Assembly (NCBI RefSeq): GCF_007859765.1
Contig: NZ_SIHJ01000003.1
Location: 372,001-436,000 of the forward strand
Length of the DNA: 64,000 nucleotides
DNA from: Posidoniimonas corsicana
GTDB lineage: Bacteria; Planctomycetota; Planctomycetia; Pirellulales; Lacipirellulaceae
Direction of reading: 5' to 3'
In this document: positions 8,856 through 17,875 of the stretch, in pieces
Layout: every line of letters begins with the position of its first letter
Position numbering within the stretch: the stretch's first letter is position 1
The notes under the pieces: generated by a model
Database searches by the model: none
What the model was told of the DNA's origin: nothing
Seen by the model: only the letters and a program-made list of their open reading frames with translations
Translations under genes and position numbers: made by a program

Positions 8856-9593
8856 CTAGTGGCCCTCAGCGGCCGGCAACCCCGGCCAGACGCACTCCAC
8901 GGCGGCGTGCACCTCCCGCTGCTGCTCCTCGGCCGTGGCGTCGGCGGCCAGCCACAGCGTGGGGCCGGCGCCCGGCAGCGGGGCCGGCGGACCGCAGCAG
9001 ATGGTCAGGCGGGCGGGTGGGTCCTCAACTCCAGCTTCGGTGACGACCGCAGGTCCGTGGTCGGCGACGCACCGGCGGACGGCGTCGCCGAGCTCCGCCG
9101 ACGCATCCCGCAGCACTATTTGGTTGCCGCCGGCGGTCCGCAGCTGGTCGAGCTCGGCGAGTGTCTTACCGAGCAGGGGGTGGACCCAGTCGCCCGCGAT
9201 TTCGGCCGCGGGGATCATCACGAACGGGCGGAATGTCATCCGCGGGTGGGGCGTCTGGACGCCGGCGTCGGCCCCGACGTGGTCGTCGTAGAGCAGCAGG
9301 TCGAGGTCGAGCGTGCGCGCGTCCCAGCGTTCGCGGCGGCGTCGGCCGAATCGCTGTTCGACCGTGTGCAGGCCGAACAGCAGCTCGTGCGGCGGGGTGG
9401 AGGTCTCGATGGTCGCCGCGGCGTTAGCAAACCGGGGCTGACCGGGCGGCCCGCCGATCGGCTCGGAGTCGATCATCCGGCTGACCCGCAGCAGCTGCAC
9501 GCCCGGCAGCGCGCCGACCGCGTGGGCGGCGTCCATCAGCGTGCTCAGGGGGTCGCCAAGGTTAGCGCCGAGGGCGATGAGGCAAGCGGGCAT
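8856..9593 (-). CDS. folK: Hydroxymethyldihydropterin pyrophosphokinase with C-terminal extension
   Basis: 245 residues. The first ~160 residues are HPPK: LIALGANLGDP at the start, RFANAAATIET, RRRERWDARTLDLDLLLYDD with the catalytic DLDLLLYD block, and HPRMTFRPFVMIP. It uses ATP to pyrophosphorylate hydroxymethyldihydropterin in folate synthesis. The remaining ~85 residues are an unexplained tail, beginning near the NQIVLRDASAELG strand. No other fol gene is nearby, so the tail may be another small domain. First gene of the presumed folK-panC-lgt unit. Confidence 0.9.
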   Translation of the reverse strand: MPACLIALGANLGDPLSTLMDAAHAVGALPGVQLLRVSRMIDSEPIGGPPGQPRFANAAATIETSTPPHELLFGLHTVEQRFGRRRRERWDARTLDLDLLLYDDHVGADAGVQTPHPRMTFRPFVMIPAAEIAGDWVHPLLGKTLAELDQLRTAGGNQIVLRDASAELGDAVRRCVADHGPAVVTEAGVEDPPARLTICCGPPAPLPGAGPTLWLAADATAEEQQREVHAAVECVWPGLPAAEGH

Positions 9594-9623
9594 CGTGGCA
9601 CGCGCGGGGAAGAGGTCGGCAAC

Positions 9624-9659
9624 AAAAACGGCTGGCGCCCCTTGAGGGGGCGCCAGCCG
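9624..9659 (-). terminator. Strong intrinsic terminator with no protein gene upstream
   Basis: A perfect 13-bp stem (9629-9641 with 9647-9659) is followed on the minus strand by five T. It faces right, yet no credible minus-strand protein gene exists between 9660 and 10550. It lies just before folK. It therefore probably ends a non-coding transcript. Confidence 0.75.
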
Positions 9660-9775
9660 GGCTCGATGAGTTGGGGTTGTCGTGTATCAGCAAGCTTGAG
9701 GGGGCCATCCCTGAGCGCGGGCGGTGCCGCCGGTCGACGTCCATATACGTCACCCCTCAAGTATGCTGATAGATC
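9660..9775 (-). ncRNA. Candidate structured small RNA
   Basis: Arms 9685-9703 and 9753-9771 pair as 8 bp, a 2-nt internal loop, and 9 bp, all perfect, closing a ~50-nt loop that itself holds a GGCGG...CCGCC stem. The stem-loop directly precedes the orphan terminator on the minus strand. It does not contain the conserved SRP-RNA, RNase P, tmRNA or obvious tRNA motifs. A 6S-like rod is possible but not shown. True 5' end unknown; the transcript may reach the hairpin at 9903-9957. Confidence 0.4.
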
Positions 9776-9902
9776 CCAAACAATACGGATGGTCTATGGG
9801 TTCGATCAGGACTCAAGCGGGTGACGCCGTGATCACCTTGGTCATAGGTCCTTTGGGTCGATTGAAACACTATTTGCAATAGCCTGTCGCGGCGCGACTC
9901 GT

Positions 9903-9957
9903 GTTCGTTCAAGTCGCCCGCCACTTCCTGCGGCGGCCTCGCCTGACTCGAACGAAC
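9903..9957. repeat. Long hairpin in non-coding region
   Basis: Arms 9903-9915 and 9945-9957 match at 12 of 13 positions and enclose a GC-rich inner stem. It sits between the candidate RNA and the hemDE gene. No T-run follows on either strand, so it is not a plain terminator; it may be part of a larger RNA or a DNA element. Confidence 0.55.
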
Positions 9958-10550
9958 TCGGTGCGGTGCAACAAGGTGTCAAACAACACGTGGCGGTCGA
10001 CGGCGCTGGTGGCGTCGGCGACACACGCCGGCGGTGCGCGGCGCAAACTCTAAGGAGTTGATGGGCAGACCGGCCGTACGGCCAACGGTGTGGAACCAAT
10101 GCGCGGACGACGATCGAAGGGACCGCCACCGTAGAATGGCTCAAGCGCACGCCGGGGAGGACGCCTGGTCGCGTTACGCGAGCTCCAGGTAGCCGCTAAG
10201 ACCGACAGTCGCGTCGACCACTCTCACCCGATAACACCCGCCGGAAAGCGGCGCCAAACCGCCGGCCCGACAAGCCCGCACGTCACACAAATGAGACTGC
10301 CCACTTACCAATCGAGAGCGTCCAACCACGCCGCCGATCAGTGTGACGCAGTGTCGCGAAGTCGTGGGCATGTGTCAAGCAGCTTTTCATTCTTCTTGCC
10401 GAACGCGCGGGGCGGCTTGCAGTATCCGCGCACGCGCGTCGCGTTTCTTCGCGGGCGCTTGGGCAGGCGAAGTCGCGCCTCTACAATTTCGGGGCAAGGT
10501 GCTCGCCTCGCAGCGACCATTTTTCGTTCCGCACACGCCGAAGAATTCCG
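9958..10550. other. Non-coding upstream region of hemDE
   Basis: About 590 bases without a credible gene. Short open frames on both strands have composition unlike the neighbours and no recognisable start or motif. The stretch is less GC-rich than the genes and should hold the promoter of hemDE; I cannot identify a promoter or riboswitch in it. Confidence 0.5.
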
Positions 10551-12515
10551 TTGAGCAACCGCCCCGCTACAGAGGACCGTTTGAACGTCGTTGCGCTCGA
10601 GAGCCGCCGCGCCGACGACATGCAGCGGATGATCGAGAAGCAGGGCGCCGCCGCGCATGTTAGCCCCTCGATGCGTGAGGCCCCGATCGAGGGCAACCGC
10701 GACGCAATCGAGTTCGCGCACCGAGTGCTAGCAGGCGAGGTCGACGCGCTGGTGCTGCTGACCGGCGTGGGCGTGCGTCTGTTCATGCAGGCGGTTTCAC
10801 GCCACGTCGACCGGCAGCGGCTGATCGACGCGCTCTCGGACATACCCACCATCGCGAGGGGGCCCAAGCCGGTCGCGGCGCTGCGCGAGCTTGGGGTCAA
10901 AGCCACGCTGCGCGTGCCGGAGCCGAACACCTGGCGCGAGCTGCTCAGCACGCTCGACCGCGAGATGCCGGTCGCGAACATGAAGATCGGCCTGCAGGAG
11001 TACGGCACCACCAACCCCAGCCTGATCGCCGGGCTCGAGGCCCGCGGCGCCACGGTGGACCCGCTGCGGATCTACAGCTGGACGCTCCCCGACGACGTCC
11101 GCCCACTAGAGGAGAACGTCACGCGGCTGGCGCGCGGCGAGGCCGACGTGCTGATGATCACCTCGGCTCAGCAGATCGAGCACCTGCTGCAGACCGCCGA
11201 GCGGATGGGCGAGGCCGACGCGCTGCGCGCCGCGCTCGGTGAGACGGTCGTCGCCTCGATCGGCCCGACCACTTCCGAGCGGCTCCGCGCGCTCGACCTG
11301 CCGGTCGACTTCGAGCCGTCGCACCCGAAGATGGGCAACCTCGTGGTCGAGGCGCTCCGCGATGCGCCCGCGCTGATCGCCCGCAAGCGCGCCGTGCTAT
11401 CGCCGACGCTCCGCGCCCGCGCGGCGCCGCGGCCGGCGACCACCGGCGAGCGTTCGCAAGAACTGATCGACGCGACCGCCGGTCAGCCGTGGCACGACAG
11501 CGCGTTCCTCAAGGCGTGCCGGCAGGAGCCCACCGACTTCACACCGGTCTGGTTGATGCGGCAGGCGGGCCGGTACATGCCCGAGTACCGCGCGGTCCGC
11601 GCCAAGACGAGCTTCCTCGATCTGTGCCGCAACCCTCAGCTCTGCAGCGAGGTGATGTGCACCGCGGTGGAGTTCCTGGGCGTGGACGCGGCGATCATCT
11701 TCTCCGACCTGCTGCCGATCCTCGAGCCGATGGGACTGGACCTGGAGTTCGCGCCCGGCGACGGCCCGGTGATCCACAACCCGGTGCGCGAGTCGACCGA
11801 CGTCGACCGCGTCGTGGACCTCACCAGCGTCGAGTCGCTGCACTACGTCATCGAGACCGTCCGCCAGACGCGCGCCGACCTGCCCGACAGCATCCCGTTG
11901 ATCGGTTTCGCCGGCGCGCCATTCACGCTGGCCAGCTACACCATCGAGGGGGGCGGCAGCCGCAACTACCTGCACACCAAGACCCTCATGTACCGCGACG
12001 AGGGCGCGTGGCGGACGCTCATGGAGCGGCTGGCCGACGCGGTCACGCTCTACCTGAACGCGCAGATCGACGCCGGCGCCCAGGCGGTGCAGTTGTTCGA
12101 TAGCTGGGTGGGCTGCCTCTGCCCGGCCGACTACTGCCGGTACGTGCAGCCCTACGTCAAACGCATCATCGACAACCTTTCGCCCGGCGCGGCGGTCATC
12201 CACTTCGGCGCCGGCAACCCCGAGCTGCTCGGGCCCATCGCCGAAGCCGGCGGCGACGTCATCGGCGTCGACTGGCGGACCGACCTCGACCACGCCTGGT
12301 CCCGCGTCGGCGGCCGGGCGGTGCAGGGCAACCTCGACCCGGCCAGCCTGCTGGGGTCGCTCCACACGCTCAAGGCGGGCGCCCAACGCGTGCTCGACCA
12401 GGCCGCCGGCCGGCCGGGGCACATCTTCAACCTCGGGCACGGCATCGTGCCCCCTACGCCGCCGGAGCACGCCAAGGCGTTAGTCGAGATGGTTCACGAG
12501 CTGAGCGCCAGGTAG
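10551..12515 (+). CDS. hemE: Fused uroporphyrinogen-III synthase and uroporphyrinogen decarboxylase
   Basis: 654 residues joining two consecutive heme enzymes. Residues ~8-300 are HemD-like (VVALESRRADDM, LTGVGVRLFMQAV, IARGPKPVAALRELG, MITSAQQIEHLL, SIGPTTSERL), which closes and flips hydroxymethylbilane to uroporphyrinogen III. Residues ~314-654 are HemE: TPVWLMRQAGRYMPEYR, FSDLLPILEPMG with the catalytic Asp, GFAGAPFTLASYTIEGG, and NLGHGIVPPTPPEHA with the conserved His. The TTG at 10551 is chosen because the HemD first strand starts before the first ATG at 10620. No other heme gene is in the window. Confidence 0.9.
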   Translation: MSNRPATEDRLNVVALESRRADDMQRMIEKQGAAAHVSPSMREAPIEGNRDAIEFAHRVLAGEVDALVLLTGVGVRLFMQAVSRHVDRQRLIDALSDIPTIARGPKPVAALRELGVKATLRVPEPNTWRELLSTLDREMPVANMKIGLQEYGTTNPSLIAGLEARGATVDPLRIYSWTLPDDVRPLEENVTRLARGEADVLMITSAQQIEHLLQTAERMGEADALRAALGETVVASIGPTTSERLRALDLPVDFEPSHPKMGNLVVEALRDAPALIARKRAVLSPTLRARAAPRPATTGERSQELIDATAGQPWHDSAFLKACRQEPTDFTPVWLMRQAGRYMPEYRAVRAKTSFLDLCRNPQLCSEVMCTAVEFLGVDAAIIFSDLLPILEPMGLDLEFAPGDGPVIHNPVRESTDVDRVVDLTSVESLHYVIETVRQTRADLPDSIPLIGFAGAPFTLASYTIEGGGSRNYLHTKTLMYRDEGAWRTLMERLADAVTLYLNAQIDAGAQAVQLFDSWVGCLCPADYCRYVQPYVKRIIDNLSPGAAVIHFGAGNPELLGPIAEAGGDVIGVDWRTDLDHAWSRVGGRAVQGNLDPASLLGSLHTLKAGAQRVLDQAAGRPGHIFNLGHGIVPPTPPEHAKALVEMVHELSAR

Positions 12516-12520
12516 CCCAA

Positions 12521-12558
12521 CAAAAAGAAACCGGCCACGCGACGCCGCGTGGCCGGTT
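12521..12558 (-). terminator. Intrinsic terminator between hemDE and the small PDZ gene
   Basis: A 12-bp stem (12529-12540 with 12547-12558) is followed on the minus strand by TTTCTTTTT-type sequence (complement of 12521-12530). It serves the minus-strand gene that stops at 12585 and may also stop hemDE transcripts. Confidence 0.75.
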
Positions 12559-12584
12559 AGTGGAGTCGCAATTGTCTCTTGTGA

Positions 12585-13127
12585 TCAGAAGCCGAGCCGC
12601 AGCGTGAATCGCGGGCTCGCGTCGCGACGCCCGTACGGCACGCGTGGCGCCGGGGCGTAGCCGCGGTAGCCGACCGAGTGCGGGACGACCCGGGGCGTGA
12701 CGACCACCGCCTTCGGGGTGATCGGACCGACCGGCCCTTCGATCACGTTCCCGTACGGGTCGAGGTCCACGTGACGCCTCACGATGCGGCCGGTGCGACC
12801 GTCACGCACCCGCAGCACAATGTGGCCGCCGTCGGCCATGGCGTGCGACAGGGCGTCCTCCCACGAGCCGTGGTACGTCAGGCGGTCGTGGTTGAGCCGC
12901 GTCACCACATCGCCCTCCTCAAGGCCGAGCTGGCACGCGAGCCCGCCGTGGCGGACGCGGACGATTACCTCGCCGTAGCCGTTGTTGTAGCTGTGCATGC
13001 CAAACACAGGCAGCCTCGGCTGGCAGTACGCGCCGTGGTGGCTTGGGTGGGCGGCGTGGGCGGCGGCGCCTAGGCCGAGCGAAGCGATGACAGCAGCTAA
13101 GGCGACACGCAGGGGCTGGGCGATCAT
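12585..13127 (-). CDS. Small exported PDZ-like protein
   Basis: 180 residues. Signal peptide ends near AAHAAHP (residue ~26). A PDZ-like module covers ~45-115: VRHGGLACQLGLEEGDVVTRLNHDRL followed by a helix and an IVLRVRDG strand. The C-terminus is rich in Val, Pro, Tyr and Arg and ends FTLRLGF, suggesting interaction with the cell surface. No catalytic motif is seen. Monocistronic, with its own terminator. Confidence 0.65.
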   Translation of the reverse strand: MIAQPLRVALAAVIASLGLGAAAHAAHPSHHGAYCQPRLPVFGMHSYNNGYGEVIVRVRHGGLACQLGLEEGDVVTRLNHDRLTYHGSWEDALSHAMADGGHIVLRVRDGRTGRIVRRHVDLDPYGNVIEGPVGPITPKAVVVTPRVVPHSVGYRGYAPAPRVPYGRRDASPRFTLRLGF

Positions 13128-13392
13128 GGCAGGGGTCCTTCTAAGCTAAGGGGCGGGAGACGGCTGCGGGGCCGTCGGTTGTTGGTTGCCCAATAGCTAA
13201 GGCACGCCCGGCGCCAATCGACGCATCCACGTACGAACAATATGCGTAAGTTGATTCGCAGCAGTGCCTTAGGTGAAGCTCGACTGCTGCGATCGGACCG
13301 CTGCGCGATGATCGCACACGGACGAAATGTCATCGATGTGATATCTCATCACGCGCGGATGAGACACTATGACGACAGCACCGTACGCCGCG

Positions 13393-13620
13393 CTAGGCGG
13401 AAGGCCGGTTGAGAAACCGGTAGGCGCTCAGCACCTGGTAGAGGTCCGTGCTGAGGGTGATCTGGTCGTCCTCGAAGTCGTCTAACCACGTGCGGTTGTT
13501 GAGGATAGCGTCTGCCAGCAGCGGCAGCGCCTCGCCCAGCGGCACGGTGACGGTCTCGACCTGATCGTTAGCGGGGGCAGCTTCGGGGCCGTGGTAGATC
13601 TTCAGGTGACTCTTAAGCAT
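13393..13620 (-). CDS. Small conserved-type hypothetical protein
   Basis: 75 residues from the ATG at 13620, chosen because AAGGA lies 8 nt upstream; longer versions of the frame lack a ribosome site. The protein starts MLKSHLKIYHGPE and contains a VPLGEALPLLADAI helix and an acidic stretch near its end. No family recognised. Composition agrees with a folded helical cytoplasmic protein. It may be a planctomycete-restricted family. Confidence 0.6.
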   Translation of the reverse strand: MLKSHLKIYHGPEAAPANDQVETVTVPLGEALPLLADAILNNRTWLDDFEDDQITLSTDLYQVLSAYRFLNRPSA

Positions 13621-14084
13621 TCGGTGCATCCTTGCAACAGAATCCGGCCCGCCCCTAGCGACAAGTCGGGCGCCGGTAACGACGCCGTCTGTGTGGTTAT
13701 CGGTGGGCGCGGTTGCCACGCTTGAGCCGGTCTTGGTGAGAATGCAGATTTTTTCTGCTCGGGCGCCGCCCCGCGGTTGTCCGCGCTCAGCCCCCCGCGC
13801 ATGCTTGACACGCTATCACCCGGTTTCTGAGAATACCCGCTTGTTTCGGCGCAAGCTCAATCGCTGCCGATCCTTGCACCCGAAATGAAAACGCGCCGCC
13901 AGCTCTTCACCCCATGACCATCCCCACGCCACGACGCCCCCGGCGCCCCGGCGTGACCATCTCCACGAACGCCGGGCGCTTGTAGCGCGGGTGCGTGCCG
14001 CGACGCCCGTCCTCGCGGCGCGGCAACGGCCGCCGCCCGCGTCGTTCTCCGCCGACCAATCCACCCGCGATCAGACAGTAGTCG
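13621..14084. other. Intergenic region upstream of tex
   Basis: About 460 bases with no credible gene. Frames here are short and of shadow type. A short T-rich run near 13749-13757 is the only AT-rich landmark. It should contain divergent promoters for tex and the small minus-strand gene; I cannot name them. Confidence 0.4.
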
Positions 14085-16580
14085 ATGGACCAAAACGCCA
14101 TCAATCTCAAGGCGATCGCCAACGAGCTCGGGCTCGACCCAGGCGGGGTCGCGCAGACCGTGCAGCTGTTGGACGCCGGCAACACGGTGCCGTTCATCAC
14201 GCGCTACCGCCGGGACGCGACCGGCGGTTTTGACGAGCAGCAGATCGAGGCCGTCCGCGACCGCGTGCACCGCGCGCGGCAGCTAGAGGAGCGGCGCGAG
14301 TCGATCCTCCGCTCGCTCAAGGGCCAGCGCAAGCTCACCGACGAGCTGCAGGAGCTGATCGCCAAGGCGTCGTCCGTCGCGCAGCTCGAGGACCTCTACC
14401 TGCCGTTCAAGCCGAAGCGGCAGTCGCTGGCGGAGAAGGCCAAGGCCCAGGGCCTGGCGCCGTTGGCGGACGAGATCTTCCGCGCCGCCGAGAGCTGCGC
14501 CGACCTGGACGCCCGCGCCGCGGAGTTCATTGACGCCGAGCAGGAGGTGCCCGACGCGGCCACCGCATTGGTTGGCGCGGGGCACATCCTGGCGGAGCGT
14601 TTCGCCGAGTCGACCACGCTCCGCAAGCGCGCCCGCCGTGTGGTGGGTGATAGCGGCTTCCTGGTGAGCAAGCAGGCCGACGGGCTGTCGGAGAAACGCA
14701 AGGCGGCGTTCAAAGACTTCCTCGACTACCGCGAGAAGCTCAGCCGCGCGCCGACGCACCGCGTGCTGGCGATCAACCGCGGCGAGCGCGAGAAGGCGCT
14801 GAAGGTGAGCGTCGAGTGCGACGCGCCGGCGATCGAGCAGGCGGCGATCGAGCTGCTGGTCCCCGACGAGCACGCGCACCGCGAGTTCCTGCTGGGCTGC
14901 GCGCGCGACGCCGTCCGCCGGCTGCTGATCCCCAGCCTGCAGCGCGAGGCCCGCCGCAGCCTGACCGAGAAGGCCGAGGAGCACTCGCTGACGGTATTCG
15001 CCCGCAACCTCCGCCGGCTGCTGCTGCAGCCGCCGATCCGCGGCAAGCGGGTGCTGGCGCTCGACCCCGGGTACAAGAACGGCTGCAAGCTGGCCGCGCT
15101 GGACGAGTTCGGCGGCGTGCTGGCGCACGACCTGATCCACCTGGTCGGCGACGACGCCAAGCAGGCCGACGGCCGCCGCCGCCTGGCCGAGATGATCCGC
15201 GAGCACAACGTCGAGCTGATCGCCATCGGCAACGGCCGCGCGTGCCGCCCCAGCGAGCAGCTGGTCGCCGACCTGCTGGCCGACGAGCTCAAGGACCACG
15301 ACGCGCACTACGTCGTGGTCAACGAGGCCGGCGCCAGCGTCTACTCCACCAGCACCATCGGCCGCGAAGAGCTGCCCGACCTGGACGCGTCGCATCGCAG
15401 CGCGGTGTCCATCGCGCGGCGGCTGCAGGACCCGCTCAGCGAGCTGGTGAAGATCGACCCCGCCAGCCTCGGCGTGGGCCTGTACCAGCACGACTCGCGC
15501 AGCAAGCCGATGCGCGACACGCTCAACCAGGTGGTCGAGTCATGCGTCAGCTTTGTCGGCGTCGACCTCAACAACGCCAGCCCCACACTGCTGTCGCACG
15601 TGGCCGGCCTGAACCCGCTGACCGCCCGCCGGGTGTACGACCACCGCGTCGAGCACGGCCCGTTCAAGAGCCGGCAGTCGCTGCTAGAGGTGAAGGGCGT
15701 CGGCGAGTCGGCGTTCGTGCAGTCGGCCGGCTTCCTAAAGGTCGAGGACGGCGAGAACCCGTTGGACTCCACGTGGGTCCACCCCGAGAGCTACGACGCG
15801 GCCGCCAAGCTGCTGGAGCTGGTCGGCGTCGACGCGGCAGAGCTCCGCACGCCCGCCGGCGGCGTCAAGTTCCAGGAGGCGCTCGAGCAACGCAACCGCG
15901 ACGAGCTGGCCGCGTCGGTCGGCGTTGGGCGGCTGTCGCTCGACCAGCTTGTCGACTCGCTCGCCCGGCCCGGCCGCGACCTCCGCGACGACCGGCCGCC
16001 GCCGGTCTTCCGCCGCGACGTGGTGAAGCTGGACGACCTCGAGATCGGCGCCGAGCTGGCCGGCGTGGTGCTCAACGTGGTGGACTTCGGCGCGTTCGTC
16101 GACATCGGCCTCTCCGAGAGCGGCCTGGTGCACGTCAGCCAGCTCAGCAGCGGCTACGTTCGCGACCCGCACACCGTGGTGGCGGTGGGCGACCGCGTGC
16201 GTGTATGGGTCACGTCGATCGACGTGCAGCGCCGCCGCGTGGCGCTGACCATGATCAAGCCGGGCACGCCGCGGCAGGAGGGGCCGCGCAAGAAGGAGCG
16301 GCCCCCGAAGGAGAAGGAGGGCGGCGGCGACCGCCGACCCCGCGCCAAACGCGCCCGCGCGGAGCAGGGCGGCAAGCAAAACGACCGGGCCAAGCCGCGC
16401 CGCGGCGGCCGACGCGAGGAGCGGCAGCCACAGGGCCCGCGGGTGTTCGAGCAGCGCGCCAAGAAAGAGACCCGCTCCCTCTCCAAGGAGATGGAGGAGG
16501 GCAAGGAAGCGATGCGCTCCTTCGGCGACCTGCTGCAGTTCCACCGCAAGAAGTCGTCGGACGACAACGGCGACAAGTAG
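14085..16580 (+). CDS. tex: Tex-family RNA-binding transcription accessory protein
   Basis: 831 residues. Order: Tex N-terminal helices (~8-200, TVPFITRYRRDATGGFDE), YqgF-like RNase H fold (~325-450, VLALDPGYKNGCKLA, IAIGNGRACRPSEQ), helix-hairpin-helix pair (~495-570, LNPLTARRVYDHR, LLEVKGVGESAF), and an S1 domain (~655-730, GVVLNVVDFGAFVDIGL). A ~100-residue highly basic Lys/Arg tail is added. Tex/Spt6-like proteins bind nucleic acid and affect transcription. Probably monocistronic. Confidence 0.95.
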   Translation: MDQNAINLKAIANELGLDPGGVAQTVQLLDAGNTVPFITRYRRDATGGFDEQQIEAVRDRVHRARQLEERRESILRSLKGQRKLTDELQELIAKASSVAQLEDLYLPFKPKRQSLAEKAKAQGLAPLADEIFRAAESCADLDARAAEFIDAEQEVPDAATALVGAGHILAERFAESTTLRKRARRVVGDSGFLVSKQADGLSEKRKAAFKDFLDYREKLSRAPTHRVLAINRGEREKALKVSVECDAPAIEQAAIELLVPDEHAHREFLLGCARDAVRRLLIPSLQREARRSLTEKAEEHSLTVFARNLRRLLLQPPIRGKRVLALDPGYKNGCKLAALDEFGGVLAHDLIHLVGDDAKQADGRRRLAEMIREHNVELIAIGNGRACRPSEQLVADLLADELKDHDAHYVVVNEAGASVYSTSTIGREELPDLDASHRSAVSIARRLQDPLSELVKIDPASLGVGLYQHDSRSKPMRDTLNQVVESCVSFVGVDLNNASPTLLSHVAGLNPLTARRVYDHRVEHGPFKSRQSLLEVKGVGESAFVQSAGFLKVEDGENPLDSTWVHPESYDAAAKLLELVGVDAAELRTPAGGVKFQEALEQRNRDELAASVGVGRLSLDQLVDSLARPGRDLRDDRPPPVFRRDVVKLDDLEIGAELAGVVLNVVDFGAFVDIGLSESGLVHVSQLSSGYVRDPHTVVAVGDRVRVWVTSIDVQRRRVALTMIKPGTPRQEGPRKKERPPKEKEGGGDRRPRAKRARAEQGGKQNDRAKPRRGGRREERQPQGPRVFEQRAKKETRSLSKEMEEGKEAMRSFGDLLQFHRKKSSDDNGDK

Positions 16581-16915
16581 CCCGCGAGGCCTAGCCGGCG
16601 GGCGATTCCGTCGCACCTTTTCTTCAGCGGGCGCGTCGTCGGCGGGTCTGCTCTTGTCACACACCTCCCCGGGGGGCGACGCGTTCTTGTGCCCGCTAGC
16701 AGGGCTGCGCGGCGCCTCGGCTACGAAGGAAAACCGCCATTTCCGGTAGAAAATGTCGGAAACCGACCGTTTTCTACGCCATCGGCGATACCTGGCGTCC
16801 GCCAACTGGTTCATCAAGTTGGCTTTTGTGTGAAGAATCGGTTAATATACGGGTAGCCCCAGCGCTCCTCCCTGCAGTCCCTCCCCCTCTTTCCCGCACA
16901 ATTCAGGCGCCCCCC
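16581..16915. other. Intergenic region with a near-perfect hairpin
   Basis: 335 bases between tex and the pseudopilin operon. At 16746-16777 a 32-nt inverted repeat (GTAGAAAA...TTTTCTAC outer arms, GTCGG/CCGAC inner) has a three-base loop. No T-run follows it on the plus strand. It may stop tex transcripts or be an operator for the operon 140 bp downstream. Confidence 0.5.
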
Positions 16916-17875
16916 TTGAAGATTCATCCTGTACGCCGTCGCCGCCAAACGGGCTTTACGCTCGTCGAGCTGTTGGTGGTGATTGCCGTGATCGGCGTGC
17001 TGATTGCCCTGTTGCTGCCGGCGGTGCAGTCGGCCCGTGAGAGCAGCCGCCGCGCGGCGTGCCAGAACAGCCTGCGGCAGGTTGGGATCGCGATCGTCAA
17101 CTTCGAGAGCACCCAGAATCGGTTCCCGGCCGGCAAGAAGTGGTCGTCGGCGCGGAGCAACCCGAACTCGTTCGACTACTCGTGGTCCAGCTTCATCCTG
17201 CCGCACCTGGAGGAGGGGGCGATCTACCGCGAGATCAACTTCAGCCGCGCCGCGACCGATCCGGAGAACATCCAGGCCGCCAGCCAGCTGATCCCCGCCT
17301 ACCTGTGCCCCAGCGCGGTGCAGTTGGAAGCCCACCGGTCGGCCGAGGGCCGCCTGATCAACCTGGGCGGCCAGCCGGGCGAGGGGATGGCCTGCATCGA
17401 CTACCTGGGCATCAGCGGCCCCGACAAGGACAAGGCCAACCCGGTCACCGGCGAGGACTACGGCCGCCAGCGGGGCGTGCTGCTTGGCACCAAGGGTCTG
17501 CCCAACGAGGACACGATCACCGAGCCGCCCAAGGTCACCACCGCCAAGATCACCGACGGCCTGTCCAAGACCATCATGGTGATCGAGTGCTCCGGCCGCG
17601 GCGTGGACATGAACAAGCACGGCGAGATCAAGAGCTACAACGGCGCGTGGGTCTCGGGCGACAACATCAGCCACATCAAGAAGGGCATCAACGACGAGGT
17701 CCCGCCGGCCGTCTGGGAGGACGAGCGCGTCTTCTCCGACCACCCCGGCGGCGCCCACGCACTGGCGTGCGACGGGTCGGTCCACTTCCTCAACCAGGGG
17801 CTGGAGCCCGAGATGCTGCGGTCGCTCTGCTCCCGCGATGGAGACGAACTAGTCGAAGGACTCGGCGAGCTATGA
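16916..17875 (+). CDS. DUF1559 pseudopilin-like protein
   Basis: 319 residues from TTG at 16916; this gives a short basic prepilin leader (MKIHPVRRRRQTG) before FTLVELLVVIAVIG, the usual form. A longer start adds a non-homologous leader. After the hydrophobic helix comes the DUF1559 body (QSARESSRRAACQNSLRQ, ITDGLSKTIMVIE) and a C-terminal HPGGAHALACDGSVHF, the H-x9-DG motif. Type II secretion/type IV pilin-like proteins of this family are hugely expanded in planctomycetes; function unknown. The stop overlaps the start of the VTC gene by four bases (ATGA), so they are translationally coupled. Confidence 0.85.
   Translation: MKIHPVRRRRQTGFTLVELLVVIAVIGVLIALLLPAVQSARESSRRAACQNSLRQVGIAIVNFESTQNRFPAGKKWSSARSNPNSFDYSWSSFILPHLEEGAIYREINFSRAATDPENIQAASQLIPAYLCPSAVQLEAHRSAEGRLINLGGQPGEGMACIDYLGISGPDKDKANPVTGEDYGRQRGVLLGTKGLPNEDTITEPPKVTTAKITDGLSKTIMVIECSGRGVDMNKHGEIKSYNGAWVSGDNISHIKKGINDEVPPAVWEDERVFSDHPGGAHALACDGSVHFLNQGLEPEMLRSLCSRDGDELVEGLGEL

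Noticed and set aside
9660-9775. Assignment to SRP RNA, RNase P RNA, tmRNA or 6S RNA
   Set aside because: Conserved motifs of the first three were looked for on both strands and not seen; a 6S rod shape is possible but not supported strongly enough to name.
9799-9807. GGTTCGATC, a possible tRNA T-loop
   Set aside because: The flanks do not pair to a 5-bp T-stem and no anticodon or acceptor arms can be built.
9842-10150. 102-residue minus-strand frame upstream of folK
   Set aside because: No start motif or family pattern; overlaps the hairpins that suggest RNA or DNA structure.
14283-15491. 402-residue antisense frame within tex
   Set aside because: Long GC-rich shadow of tex with low-complexity composition and no motif. 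Other long antisense frames (39043-40194, 33096-34697, 34992-36605, 16814-17785) are rejected for the same reason.
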